Positions 44,081 to 55,789 of a stretch of DNA of 64,000 nt are shown here, piece by piece. The notes below the pieces were generated by a model. The model saw only the letters and a list, made by a program, of their open reading frames with translations, was not told the origin of the DNA and searched no databases. The DNA is taken from contig ML976659.1 of assembly GCA_010015655.1 (NCBI GenBank), positions 1,148,659 to 1,212,658 on the forward strand. Direction: 5' to 3'. Source of the stretch: Bimuria novae-zelandiae CBS 107.79 (taxonomy: Eukaryota; Ascomycota; Dothideomycetes; Pleosporales; Didymosphaeriaceae). Both the position numbers and the translations under genes were made by a program. Numbering within the stretch: the stretch's first letter is position 1; every line of letters begins with the position of its first letter.

Positions 44081-45274
44081 ATGCGCACAACTGCAGCGTT
44101 TGTGCTGGTCACTAGAGCCCTGGCTGCCGCGACACCCGCATTCCCTCGCGGCAACAGCGGCGAAGAACCCGTACACTATAATGTCTTCGGATGGCCCCCT
44201 ACAACCGTCTATTACCATTGGTATGAGACAGAAACTACGACCGAACAGGAAACCGTCATAGAGTACGAGACGACAACCGTCACAAAGCAACTCACGTTCC
44301 CGCCAGTCACTGTCACTGTGACCGATTACCGTGACGTCATGACGGCCACTGAATACGTTCCTTCCATCACAGCTACTGTCACCGATTACACCAGCGAGCT
44401 CTACGATCAGTCGTACGGCGACGAATATGAGCTTGGAGACGTGGTAACCGCGCCCGCCACCATCACCGAGACGAAAACATTCACGGTCGCGTATACCGAG
44501 GGTGGTGAGAACAAGATCAGCACGACGGAGCTCGAACACGAGTGGACCATCTCCGGAATCTCGCACGCCTCGCAAAATGTGAAGACCGCCTGGGCCACGG
44601 AAGATCAGGACGAGACAGTCTGGGCCACGGAGGATCAGCACGAGCATTCCACAAGCACTGTCTGGGTTGAGCCGACGCCGACTGCTAGCGAAGCCTTTCA
44701 TTACGAGGGTGGCCATGAGCATGGAGGCCCGACCTGGAAGTTCTATATCCCCGAGAACGAGGACCTCGAGTACCTAAAGCCTCATAAGCCTTCTCGCCCT
44801 CATGACCCGACTCCTACTCCCCGTCCTAGCCACTTCCCCCCCTGGTCCACGTCGGTGGTTAAGCCATCTTCCTCCAAGAAAATCAGTTCTTCCAGCAAGC
44901 CTACCCCGCCGCATACTCCTCAATCTTCATCGGCAAAGCCCTCTGCCTCTCCAAGCGCTTGGCCAGGCAAGCTTGTCCAGACACCTAATGGAACTTGCGG
45001 CCACATCAAGGGACCGGTCGCCTTCTCATGCTACGGTAACGCCAAAGGCGAGTGCTGCAGCGCGTACGGACACTGTGGAGATACGCCTGGTCACTGCGGC
45101 ACTGGGTGCCAGGCTGAGTTTGGCAAGTGCGACAGTGTTGTTGCGAAACCGTCGGCCAAGCCGTCCAGTAAACCTACTGCAGTGCTTCATGGTGTGTCGC
45201 TCTATGACTTGATCAATAGAAAACTGTCAGCGGAGGAGCAGGGTAAGTGGGTTGGAGATGGGCGGGATGAGTAG
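44081..45274 (+). CDS. secreted CBM18 (chitin-binding type 1) protein
   Basis: Single exon, 397 residues. A signal-like start (TTAAFVLVTRALAAATPAF) is followed by about 200 residues of Thr/Val-rich, low-complexity sequence with many TVT/TET repeats, a WATEDQ duplication and a His/Glu segment; then a Pro/Ser linker. A hevein-like chitin-binding domain sits at about 306-352: NGTCGHIKGPVAFSCYG, ECCSAYGHCGDTPGHCG and GCQAEFGKC, with eight cysteines. Such proteins bind chitin in the fungal wall or shield it from host chitinases. No GPI signal is seen. It stands about 280 bp after malic enzyme and 560 bp before a transposon block. A T12 run and TTCGAACG lie just upstream of its ATG. Confidence 0.85.
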   Translation: MRTTAAFVLVTRALAAATPAFPRGNSGEEPVHYNVFGWPPTTVYYHWYETETTTEQETVIEYETTTVTKQLTFPPVTVTVTDYRDVMTATEYVPSITATVTDYTSELYDQSYGDEYELGDVVTAPATITETKTFTVAYTEGGENKISTTELEHEWTISGISHASQNVKTAWATEDQDETVWATEDQHEHSTSTVWVEPTPTASEAFHYEGGHEHGGPTWKFYIPENEDLEYLKPHKPSRPHDPTPTPRPSHFPPWSTSVVKPSSSKKISSSSKPTPPHTPQSSSAKPSASPSAWPGKLVQTPNGTCGHIKGPVAFSCYGNAKGECCSAYGHCGDTPGHCGTGCQAEFGKCDSVVAKPSAKPSSKPTAVLHGVSLYDLINRKLSAEEQGKWVGDGRDE

Positions 45275-45833
45275 GGGTAGTGAAAGGGTGTTTCCACTAG
45301 GACGTTGAGGAGTCGATGGGGAGTTGTGCATTGATGCCTGGTCAATCGGGTCTATTGACACTTGTTTCTGATTAGATATTAAACACCAGATTGAATTAAA
45401 ACTTTGGTCTCGATGATTCACTATCCTATAGCATGCTACAGTGACTTACTAATCGCAAAAGGTCGTGTGTTCAAATCTCACAAAAACACCCTTTTTTCTA
45501 CTTTTTTGGCAGCGACCGTTTTTAAACAGTCCCCGGGGAACACACTTTTTGTTACTACTTTTTGTACTGGTTGATTACTACCTACTTTTTGCACATTTAT
45601 CTCCTGGTCCTATAGCATGACAGTTGATGAAATTTGAGGGGTCGGAGACGAAAATATTCTGCCAGGCTTCGTGGAATACGGCGAGCAAGATTTGTAGCCT
45701 ACTATCTTGCCCAATCTTCGAACACGCGCGGTCATTGAGAAGGTGTCCATGGCCAAATGCAACGCACTGCCGTAATGTAGGATGCAGGACCCCTTGCATG
45801 TCGGCGAACTCGTGGAGGCTGGGACGGCGATTA
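45275..45833. other. intergenic with a tRNA-like degenerate segment
   Basis: About 0.56 kb. Around 45421-45492 the plus strand reads like a decayed tRNA 3' half: a TTACTAA loop between GTGA and TCGC, AGGTCGTG, then GTGTTCAAATCTCAC and a T6 run. The acceptor stem does not pair and the loop length is wrong, so no functional tRNA is claimed. Further T-rich repeats (CTACTTTTT-like) follow to 45590. Confidence 0.35.
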
Positions 45834-46872
45834 ACGTATCTGTGAGCGTGATGCGCCACCCTCATTAAAAGCAGCTCATGCAAAATGAAGCTCTAGAGCT
45901 ACCTATAACTACTATTATAGGATGTTTTATAGCAGCACTATATTAATTCTTATAATTAATTTATATTATTTATATTTATTAGGAAGCTTAACGTTGCGGC
46001 TATAGCGTGTAGATTTAGTTAAGGTAGTAAATACGCCCTCTAAGGCCTTCCTAATATCTAGAGTATTAACGCTATATTTCTAAAGCTTTTTACTCTATAG
46101 AGATAGCTATAAGGTCTTTCTCTTACCCTTTTAAGATAATTATAGAGCTTTTTCTATGTTATAGGCAGTCTTCTTAGTAGCGTGGTTAGCTACCTTTTTA
46201 GTTCTCTTTTTCTCTTTTACCTTTTTAGCTACCTTTTGCGTAGTACGCTTTTTTTTACTAGATTTTTATTTTGTATAACTTAGCTACCTACTTTAGCTCT
46301 ACTATTTTTACTTTTTAAATTTATTACTACTTATTTATTTATTTCTTAATTAATTAAATAAACACATGCTTCACTTAACGTTCTTAGTAACTAAAAGACT
46401 ACTTTACTATAATACTCCTAACACGATTAGAAATCTAGAGACTTTTTTTTTTATAAATAAATAGTGCCTGCTTAATCCTATCTGTCTTATGCTTAAGTAA
46501 CACAGTTTTAACAAAGGGGTAGTAGAGCAATTACTAAAGCTTGTTTATATTTTAACTACCCCAATTTTGTATTTCTAATTATATACAACTATTTTTCTTT
46601 ATTTACTTATTATTATTAAGTAAAAATAAAGTGCTTTCTCTTAATTTGTTAGGAGTCGTGACTTGGGATCGCGCACCGGTACGGGATTATATAATACTAG
46701 GTATATAGTCTCACCTGCTGAGGGAACTCCTCGGCAGCGATTTGTCTCTTACATAATATACTATATAATCCTATATTAATTGTACTACGTTGCTATCACA
46801 CCTAAACCCTAATATAATTCTTAAGAGCTAGTAAATTTATTAAGAATTTAATTAGGATTACGTAGTAATATA

Positions 46873-46976
46873 CGGTTAAGCCCATAAGGATAGTCAGTTT
46901 TAAAGAGGGCAAGGATTAGTTCTCGGGCAGGAGTACAGTAAGGTAGGGAAGAGGTATTAATAACCTACGCATATTA
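46873..46976 (-). mobile_element. antisense LTR fragment
   Basis: Starting near GGTTAAGCCC, the sequence matches the reverse complement of the LTR family at 34838 and 55790, including GGTTCTCGGGCAGGAGTAC-like text at about 46920-46945. It is interrupted by the Tc1 element at 46977, so the rest of the LTR should continue after 49052, where similarity is too weak to place by eye. A second LTR-like start, TGTTAGGAGTCGTGAC, lies at about 46648. Confidence 0.5.
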
Positions 46977-49050
46977 TAGTAGGGTGACAAAAAAGAGTAC
47001 TCGTAAAAGTTATAGTTTTTAAGGTCTTATAACTTAGCCAAAATTAGGGCTCTAGTCAGGGACAAAACAGAATTTTAAAGAAAAAGTTTAAAATTATAAT
47101 TCTCGTGTTTAGACTTTACGCTTAGTTATAGTTTTAATATAGAAAATATCATGTGAAATATAAATATTTTAATTTAAGTTTTTAAAGCATATTTTCTCAA
47201 AACTTAGGGTATACATTTTACCCAGATATTTTTGGGTCTATTAGTCTTAGCAAAGCTTATATACTATAAATTTTATAATATGTTTCTTATCTAAAAATTA
47301 AGTTATGAAAACCCACTTTAATTTCATTATGTAATATAATATATTGCTAATATTCTCGCTTATAAGAAACTTTTTCTTAAAGTTCTCCTAACTTCCTATT
47401 TTATCAAAATGGCTCCACAATCTTTAAAACTCGAATACGAAGTTGACTTACTTTTAAGGGTTAATATCCCTATATTTACTATTATCTCTACCCTTCACAA
47501 ACCCCAAAAAACATATTTATAATACTATACAACGTATTAAAATCAAAAAAGAATTCTTTTAATACTAAGATAGTTAAATGCCGGAGAAAAACAAAGGTTG
47601 TTTAAAAATAAAAATAAAAGAGCTATTAATAAAATATTAACTAAAGTCGCTAAAACGCTAAATAAAGAATTATTAGTCCAAAATAGTTTCAATATCTCTA
47701 AAAGAACGTTATAAAGGGGTTTAAAAAATAAGGGTTATCCTATCAAAATAAGCTCTACAAATGCTAAAATTAGGCTTAGTTTTGCTAAAGAATAGCTATG
47801 GAATAAAGAAAATATTAATCGTAATAAGATTATATTCTCTAGTGAGTAAGCAATCCAGAGAGAACACGATTCTAGGTTGGATATTTATAGAAAAAGAAGA
47901 AATAAGCGTGTTAGGAAAGTATTAAGTTCTACTAAAACCATAAGTAAGTTATATTAATTTTTTTTCTATATTATAGTATAAAGAATAAAATTCTAGTTAT
48001 TATCTATAATTAAAGTTTATTAATCGTCATGGAACTAACTTAATTATAGACTGAGACATAACTATTTATTTTAAGGGTTCTATTTAGATAGGCGGGAGTT
48101 CCGAATAAGTTATTATTAAAACGTCTCAAATTATAAAAAACTTTAGTAATAAGGATTATATGAGAAAGGGTTTAAATCCTATTATTAAATAGTAAATAAA
48201 GAGAGGTAAGTGAATTGCTTCTCATTTAACATTTTATTAAATAATAACGTAATATACATATATATATATGACAGTATTCTTTGCTTATGTTACATTATAC
48301 ACTAATTGCTATAAAGAGTGACAAGTTTAACGAAAAAACGCTAAAATTCATAAATTAAAGAGGTTTTAAATATTTTAAAAAAATATAAAATTAAACTTTA
48401 TCCTCACCCCCCTTATTCACCGGACCTAAACCCTATCGAAAATATCCGGAATCTACTAAACAATAGAATTATTAAAAGATATAGGGGTAATTTAGATTAT
48501 ACAAATAACGGCGAAAATATGGAGGCTTTTATAATAGTTATTAAAGAAGATTGGAATAATATGCCTTACAAGGCTATAGATAATTATATATTATCTATAC
48601 CTAAGCGATCTAAGGACGTTATAAACGCTAAAGGTTGGTATACTAAGTACTAGTTTAGTATTAATACTAATTTATTATTAAAAAAGTTAAATTTTATACC
48701 CTATAAACATATTATTAGATAAGTGAACATTTAAGTCCAAATCAAGTAGTAAAAATTAGTACGTACCGAGTGAATATACTAAAGTATTTTAGCTATTCAA
48801 AAGGAATAATATTATATATTAAAAGAAAATTATAAGTAATTATATAGGAGTTAAAATCTTTTCTTTAAATTACAAAACTACTATAGCTTTGGTTTGCTTA
48901 CTAAGCAAGAAGTAGGTCTATAATTTTAGTTTTCTATATTTCCTCTACTAAACTATATTTCACTACTGACTAGAAACCTAGTATTGGCTAAGTTATAAGA
49001 CTTAAAAAACCATAACTATTAAGAGTACTCTTTTTTTTGAGACCCTACTA
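46977..49050 (+). mobile_element. Tc1-family transposon relic
   Basis: 2074 bp flanked by TA (46975-46976 and 49051-49052), starting TAGTAGGGT and ending ACCCTACTA, with long inverted repeats of roughly 90 bp sharing AAAAAAGAGTACTC and CTTATAACTTAGCCAA. The plus-strand interior retains a Tc1-like transposase: a basic DNA-binding start near 47600-47740, and the diagnostic YSPDLNPIENIRNLLNNRI at about 48420-48475, ending in WYTKY before TAG 48651-48653. Internal stops and AT bias show decay. It is inserted in an LTR fragment, which itself sits in the pogo element, giving three nested layers. Confidence 0.85.
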
Positions 49051-51544
49051 TAGTAATATCAAAACCATAGCTATTTATGATTAAATATAAATATAATTGT
49101 TAAGTCTTTCTTTTTATATAACGATTAAATACCTGCTTAAGCTATGTACGTCTAATATTATTAATTATCTAGCTAGAAAATAATAAGAAAATAATGATTT
49201 TATAATACCCTGTCTTAATATTCTCTATCTAACTTAATGAATACCTTTGTTAGCGGCCTTATAAGTAAGGCTTAGTAGTAAAGCTAATCTATTAGAGTAA
49301 ATATATACTAGGAGCGTAATTAGTACGAGATTAATGTTTTGTAATAATACTTTAACTTTCTTCCTTTTTTATATTTATCTACTATATATCCCTTTTACTT
49401 TATTAATAATTCTAATTATAAAGCCTTTTCTTATGTTATAGATATAACGTACATGCATAGCGAGCTAATTAGTTAAGCGAGCTGATTACTCTGCCAATAC
49501 TCTATTTAAATCTAGACTATACACGATTGTATAGAACAACTATAAACAGTTATTAAAAATCGTAATAGGCTAATCTATTTAGAATCTACCTCTATAGATT
49601 GCTTATAGGTGCGTAAGTTCTATCTAGCCTTGCTATAGCATTAATAACACCACTAGATTAATTTATTTTTATTAGGGTGCACCCTCCTTTCTACATTTAT
49701 TTTATTACTATGCGTCGTAAAGTCCTTTAGGATATCTAGTTACTAGCTATTAGTAGCTATAAGGACTCTTTCTTACTATAGTTACTTTTTTTTTTATAAT
49801 TTCTATCGTGTAGTAGCCTTATTAATAGCTTAAAGCTTAGCGTTACGCTTAGTTATTAATACTAAAAAATACGCTATTAGCTTAGTGTCTTTTATAAACT
49901 TTTTAACTACCTTAACTATTAAAATTAGAGAACTATTTATATAAGATGAAATTCTTTACTTTATTAGCATTAATTATAATCCTACTTCTAGGGTATTACT
50001 TAGTATTTATAACTACCACGTACTATCGCGTATAGTACGAGGTAAAGGTATACGTAGATAGATATTAAGCTTTAATATTATATCTTATAAATTTAATAGG
50101 ACTATACTGGCATCTTAAAAGTTTATTTAGATATTACTTTAAGTAATTATAGTTTTAAAAGTAGAAATACAGTAAAGTAAAACCTTAATTTTAATAATAT
50201 ACGTAATTTAGTTGCGTATCAGATCCTTGGCTTGGCGCCTATACGCCTTCTTTAAGGGCGAGAAATAGTCTATATTAAGTGGCTATAGGAGGTATGACGA
50301 ATATAGAGGCATATAGAGAGTGATAATCTTGTTATCCTTATAGTATTGCTAGAATTTAAGTAAGTTATAGCACTTATAGCTATTAATAATAAGTAAACGT
50401 ACTATACTAATAACACGCCTTTCTATATACGCATTAAAGTGCTTTAACTATTATAAACTAAGCTTATTTGTTATCTAGCTATTCTTAAAGATTATAATAA
50501 CTTAATTATAAAGTAGATCCTTGTCTTAGTACTAGGTAGAGAGGTGGTGCTTACCCTAAAAAATAAGCAAGGGTAGAATTGTCTAACCTATTATATTAAT
50601 GTCTTAAATAGCTATTACTACTATTAATTATTTTATTATATACATTTTAGCTTGCCTTAACGCTTGAAGCCTATAATAGCTACTCTCGTTAATATTATGC
50701 CTATTATAAAGCTAGACTTATTAAAGTTATAGGTATTTTTATCTAGGATACTATACTTGGCTTTAGTATTCTCTATAAGCCAGAACTAGTCTTGTATAAC
50801 CTTAGGATCCTTGCAGAGAGCTCTTTTATAGTTATATTTTTAATTAAACTTAACTTAGAGCTCTAGCTAGCACTTAATAAAGTAGTAAGGCTACTTTTAA
50901 CTAATTAGCTTAAAGTAGCATATAGCTAGTAAAGAATTAGCTATGTCTTTTATAGTAGCAAGCTAGGGTAGAAATTCTTATATATTTAAGTTAAGTATAT
51001 ACTGTACAATTGCCTATTTCTCTTTTATAGTAAGTCTTATTAAGTTAGGTGCGTAATTATGTTAAAAGGTAGTTCTAGCGCGTAATGTGCTTAGTATACT
51101 TTAAAATATATTATAAACAGTTATAGCGCATTGTTACGATAGTATTACGTTTTATTTAATAGTATAAAGCGTAAGCTATAATTAAGCTTTTTTTATTATT
51201 TTAGTTGTTTATTATATTATTACGACATCGCGTTATACTATAATTAATAGTATATTTTAATAGGGTCTTAGTGGAGTAATTAGCTTATTTAACTAATTAG
51301 CTCGCTCTGCATGTACGTTAATAAGGATTTATTAAATATTAGTTAATCGTACTATGTAGAAAGTTAAAATAAGGACTATATTTATCCTTTAAATTAGCTT
51401 TATAGTAATTGCTACCTATCCCGACGGTCTATTATAAGATGAAATAAAAACCATATTAGTTAATAAAGCGAGTAATCTAGCTTTTATTAACTAGTCCTTT
51501 TGCTATTATAGTAGTAAAGATTTATATTATCTATTACGAGCTCA

Positions 51545-51985
51545 AGGAACCTGGATCGTGACACCACAACCAAAGGTAAACGGGGAGGGGTGGATGGTGT
51601 TGTACTACAGCTAGCCTACGAGGACTCGCGGGGCTGCTTAGTGTGACGGCCTGGCAGGCCAGCAGGTCACATGAGCTCGCGTACGAGGCGCAACTACCTC
51701 ACGTCCAAGCGCAGCTGCTCGCGCACCCAGGGCAGCTGCCTCAGATAGATAGTTGTTCCGCTCCGATGGCCGCGCACAAAAGCGCGCGAGCCCTGTGTAC
51801 CTACAGCCACCTCATCTTAGTGTAGCTGAAATAGAGCCAACCTACCTCATCTACTCTTTCGATGCAGGAGCCCGCACTCGCCCTCACACTTAGGTTAGCC
51901 AGGGTCACGTGACCCCGATCCGACAGTAGCTCCGGATCGAGGTGATCCGTTAAGGGATTCGGATCACCCAGATACAGAGGAGGAA
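51545..51985. repeat. GC-rich unmutated island of unknown origin inside a decayed transposon
   Basis: A sharply bounded block of normal composition in otherwise very AT-rich DNA. It contains GGATCGTGACACCAC near its left end, TGTGACGGCC at 51641, a perfect 14-bp palindrome GGGTCACGTGACCC (51902-51915), and GATCGAGGTGATCC plus GGATCACC near its right end. It could be a solo LTR or another small non-autonomous insert, but I find no convincing terminal repeats or target duplication. The 60-codon frame at 51643-51825 shows no features. Confidence 0.45.
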
Positions 51986-52701
51986 ATAGATTAGTATATA
52001 GTGTAATAATTTTTCTATTATTATTTTCTTTCCTATAGTTAACTTATATATCTTCTGCACGAGTATGTTTTTTATATAAACTAATAGTTATCTTACTTAT
52101 TATATAATTAGATTATATAGCTACGCACTAAGTTATTATATTAACTTATACTACTAAATAATCTATAAAGTGCTACTTCTACCTTACTATCCTAACCTGG
52201 ATTGGACCACGGTGTGCCTCATAACATTATCTCTCTAGTAGGAGGTGTATATCTCTTTATAAGCCTTTTAATATAATGTGAAAGTTCGTACTCTTGCTAT
52301 AAAGTAAGTTTTTACTAATTAGCGTTTTTGGCCTAAGTAGAACGCAAAAGATCCTAATACCTTTAAATTAATATAGATTATATAATACTATACTTAGTAG
52401 TAATCTTTTTTGTATAGGAAGTCCACTTTAGGTTTTAGTAATTCTAGCGCTATAAGCGCAATATTAATTAGAGCCATGTTGGTAGAGTTATCACGTGATG
52501 AACTTTTGTTGTTTTGATGAGGGTGGCGCATCACAAGAGGTGGCGTATCACGAGCACAGCCACGTTACGGGTCTGTGCGCGATGACGGTCATTTGGAGGG
52601 GCTCTCATGCAGCCAGACGCCGACGGAAAAATGTGCGAGCTGAAAGACTTCCTCGCATCATGGATACATCGTAATCGTCGCTTTGTTTGATCTATATAAA
52701 T

Positions 52702-53730
52702 ATGGACCCTCTGATTGCAACCGCTGTCGACGCGCCGGCCCCGGACGGCACACTGCCTCCTCCTCCCCCAGCCGAGCCGCCGGAGCCCGCGCGTCTCTGG
52801 GCCATCAGCGACCTGCATCTCTCCTACAAAGGCAACCGCGAAGAGCTCGAGAAGCTCGAACCCCGACCGAGCGATGGGTTGATCATATGCGGCGACGTCG
52901 GCGAGACGGCCGAGCATTTGCGGCAGTGCTTCACGACAGCAACGGCATGCTTCAGGCAGGTGTGGTGGGTGCCCGGCAACCACGAGCTCTTCACCATGCC
53001 ATCCTCGAAAGAGGGAGGTACACGCGGCGCGGCGAAATACATGGAGTGTGTGAATATCGCGCGCGCGTTCGGTGTGCTCACGCCCGAAGACGAGTTTGTG
53101 ATATGGGACGGCGACGGCGGACCCTGTGTCATCGCACCCATCTTCACGTTGTACGACTACTCCTTCCGACCCGCACACGTCCCCCTTGAAGAAGCGCTTG
53201 AATGGGCGAACGAAGAGAATATCCTTGCTACGGACGAGCATCTGCTGCACAACGACCCCTACGCGTCGCGCATCGAGTGGTGCAACACCCTCGTTGAGCG
53301 CGCCGAAACAAAGCTCGCGGCTGCAGTCATGGAGAATCTCGGTACCAAGCTCGTCATCATCAATCACTGGCCGCTCCGCGAAGACCTGGTCAACATCCCT
53401 CTTGTTCCACGCTTCATCATCTGGTGCGGGACCAAACAGACGGAGGACTGGCACAACAAATATAACGCCAAGGTCGTCGTGAGCGGACATTTGCATGTCA
53501 GACGGACGGACTGGAAAGACGACACGAGGTTCGAGGAGGTCAGCTTGGGATACCCGAAGCAGTGGAAGGACTGTCAAGAACGCGGTATGGACATCAATGA
53601 TCTGCTGAGGGAGATCTTGCCTGGGCCGGATGCTCCACGATCTGGAGAGCCGACCACGTGGTGGAGAAGGTATGGGAAGGGGACCAGTGAGACGCCGGCG
53701 ATCTTCCTGAAGAACGGGGCTAAGCCTTGA
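52702..53730 (+). CDS. calcineurin-like metallophosphoesterase, bacterial appearance
   Basis: Single intronless exon, 342 residues, GC-rich. All metallophosphoesterase motifs are present in order: ISDLHLS (D-x-H), LIICGDVGE (GD), VWWVPGNHEL (GNHE), VIINHWPL (H) and VVVSGHLHVRR (GHxH), so a di-metal catalytic centre should form. The region after the core (WCGTKQTEDWH, RFEEVSLGYPKQW) is unlike fungal calcineurin or purple phosphatases and resembles single-domain actinobacterial enzymes; that comparison is from memory. No signal peptide; a Pro-rich start of ~28 residues precedes the fold. It lies alone between two RIP-damaged transposon blocks, about 140 bp from the first. The substrate is unknown. 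ATG 52702 is the first true ATG in frame. Confidence 0.88.
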   Translation: MDPLIATAVDAPAPDGTLPPPPPAEPPEPARLWAISDLHLSYKGNREELEKLEPRPSDGLIICGDVGETAEHLRQCFTTATACFRQVWWVPGNHELFTMPSSKEGGTRGAAKYMECVNIARAFGVLTPEDEFVIWDGDGGPCVIAPIFTLYDYSFRPAHVPLEEALEWANEENILATDEHLLHNDPYASRIEWCNTLVERAETKLAAAVMENLGTKLVIINHWPLREDLVNIPLVPRFIIWCGTKQTEDWHNKYNAKVVVSGHLHVRRTDWKDDTRFEEVSLGYPKQWKDCQERGMDINDLLREILPGPDAPRSGEPTTWWRRYGKGTSETPAIFLKNGAKP

Positions 53731-54446
53731 TCTACGTCTTCAGAGAATCGAGTGGGACCGATAGCCAGCACCGACAGATAATGAAGAGGAAGCTCGATCG
53801 TCTGCACAAACCAGTGTCTGAGTATGATGCCTTCAAGTATAGGCTACGAAGGACAGGTGGATCGCGGACGAGTCCGTACGCAGGTCCTCAGCTGTGAAGC
53901 TTTCCACCGCGTGGATGCTACGGACATTACATGTTCCAAAAGGGTGCTGAATCTGATACGCGCAATATCGGATGCGTTGCAAACTCGATGTCTTTGGCTC
54001 ACGGGCGCCAAGCGTGATGCTCATAACGACACTCCTACAATTCTATACCAAAAGCCCACGCACCGCGCACTATCTGGGGATTAGTAATTGGGAGGGCCAA
54101 GAGTGCTCGAATGTCTGAGCTGGACAGCGGCCAGATGTTCATTGGCATACTCGCATGGGCTCGCTCGATTCAACTTGAACAAGACACAACGGAATTGCGA
54201 TACCTCGATACGATGTATACAAAGGAAAATCAATGCGATCCGAGCGCATTTTGGACTATTGAATTGCAGCTTCGGCGTCACCCTCTTTAAAGCAACGGTA
54301 GACTTTCCACGTCGGCGATACTTCGCTTCTACCGAGTCAAGAGCCCCACGCTGCTTCACGCCATCTACACATCTTGGCCACGTCTAGGCGGCTTATGCCT
54401 TCACCATTGCTCTGAAGGAAACAAACATCTCGTAAGCTAGCATATA
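53731..54446. other. intergenic up to the next transposon
   Basis: About 0.7 kb of normal composition after the phosphoesterase gene. Small frames (54088-54387 +, 54081-54359 -) overlap each other and carry no recognisable features. Confidence 0.5.
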
Positions 54447-55789
54447 TGGATTCGAGCCACATATAGATTCGAGCCACCTTCCTAAAACGTGACACCTACA
54501 CAAAACACGCGATATCTCCTAACAACGCTCTTTAATATGGACGCCTATAAGCTAGCTATATAATTAGCTATTAGCGATCTTAATATACGTCTTTATCCTA
54601 GCTAGCGCGCTATAGTTAAAGTATAGAGTATTCTTTAACTTGCTCTCTTTAGGCATATACGAGGCGCGACTAATAACTATACTAATTATTAATATTAGTA
54701 GTAATTAACTCTATTATATAAAGACTTTTTAATAAAGGAAATTTTTAATAAAGACCCGCGCATCCGTCCTCCTTTATATACTTATACTTAAAAAAATAGT
54801 AAATTAAATTCTATATATAAATAGTAATAGTTAGCCTATTAGTAAACTCTAACTTATACTTTATTAAGCGCTAGCCACGCGTCGCCTTAGTAATAAGTAG
54901 AAAGCTTAAAGCTTAGAGAGCTAAGGCTACTACGCTAGAACTACTATACTAGAATAGTTCTACGCGTTCCTCGAGTTCTATAAGTAGACGCGATAGCGAC
55001 TTAATATATAAATATAATTTAGATATAATATAAATAAGACTAACGTTACGCTAGGGGTATGTACTAATACTAAAGTTATTACTAGGGTATTTAAGAAGAA
55101 GGCTTACATAAAGTTACTGAGAAATTATAAGTAGGTATTAAAAATTAAGTGTGTATTAGCAATAGGACGGAATCTACACTATATAGTTATTTTTAAAGGT
55201 TAAAGTCTATACATAACCCTAGTTCTTATTTAAATTAGTACCTAATTAGTTATATATAATCTCTAAGAGACTTGCAACGAGCTAAGCATATAATTAATAT
55301 TATATAAGTAAATACTAAATACCCACTAGCTAGCTTAAATTACACGCTTTATAATGCCTTTTTTTTTAATTAATAAAAATAAGTAATGGAGCATTTCTTC
55401 ATAACAGACATAGCCTTATTAAGTAATATAAGTTTTTAAATTTAGTGTTAATAACTTAACTTAATTATAAAAAAGGAGTAAAATTTAAAAGCTATGTAAT
55501 ATATAAGGTATGTATACGCAGATATAAAAGCGTAATTTAATACTATTTAGAGGGCTATAAGAATTCTATATTAATATAACTATTATAACTATTAAGTATT
55601 AAAAGCCTATACTAGCTATTAGGTATAGCTATTTTAGATATAAATATATACTATAGCCACTTTATACTAATTGCTTTTAACGTCTTTTCGTTCTTAGGGA
55701 TTATATAGATCTAGTTAGGTACGTAGGATATGGACAACGCAGGCTAAGTCTTAGTTTAATTATAGAGGAAAATTTCTTCCCTTTATTCT

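Larger units (their letters stand above)
45834..52565 (-). mobile_element. pogo/Fot-like transposon expanded by nested insertions
   Basis: Bounded by TA on both sides (45832-45833 and 52566-52567), with ends ACGTATCTGTGAGCGTGAT on the left and, read inward, ACGTGGCTGTGCTCGTGAT on the right; both continue into GCGCCACCCTCATYAAAA. The transposase relic is on the minus strand. The basic C-terminal tail aligns at about 45990-46320 with the well-preserved copy at 62885-63165. The catalytic region (LYMPxxSSxLLQPLxxxxFSPLKKAY, reading through decay) is at about 50330-50230. The 6.7 kb length is explained by inserts: an antisense LTR piece, a Tc1 element and a GC-rich island. Heavy RIP-type decay covers most of it except the last ~80 bp at the right end. 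It cannot be active. Confidence 0.75.
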
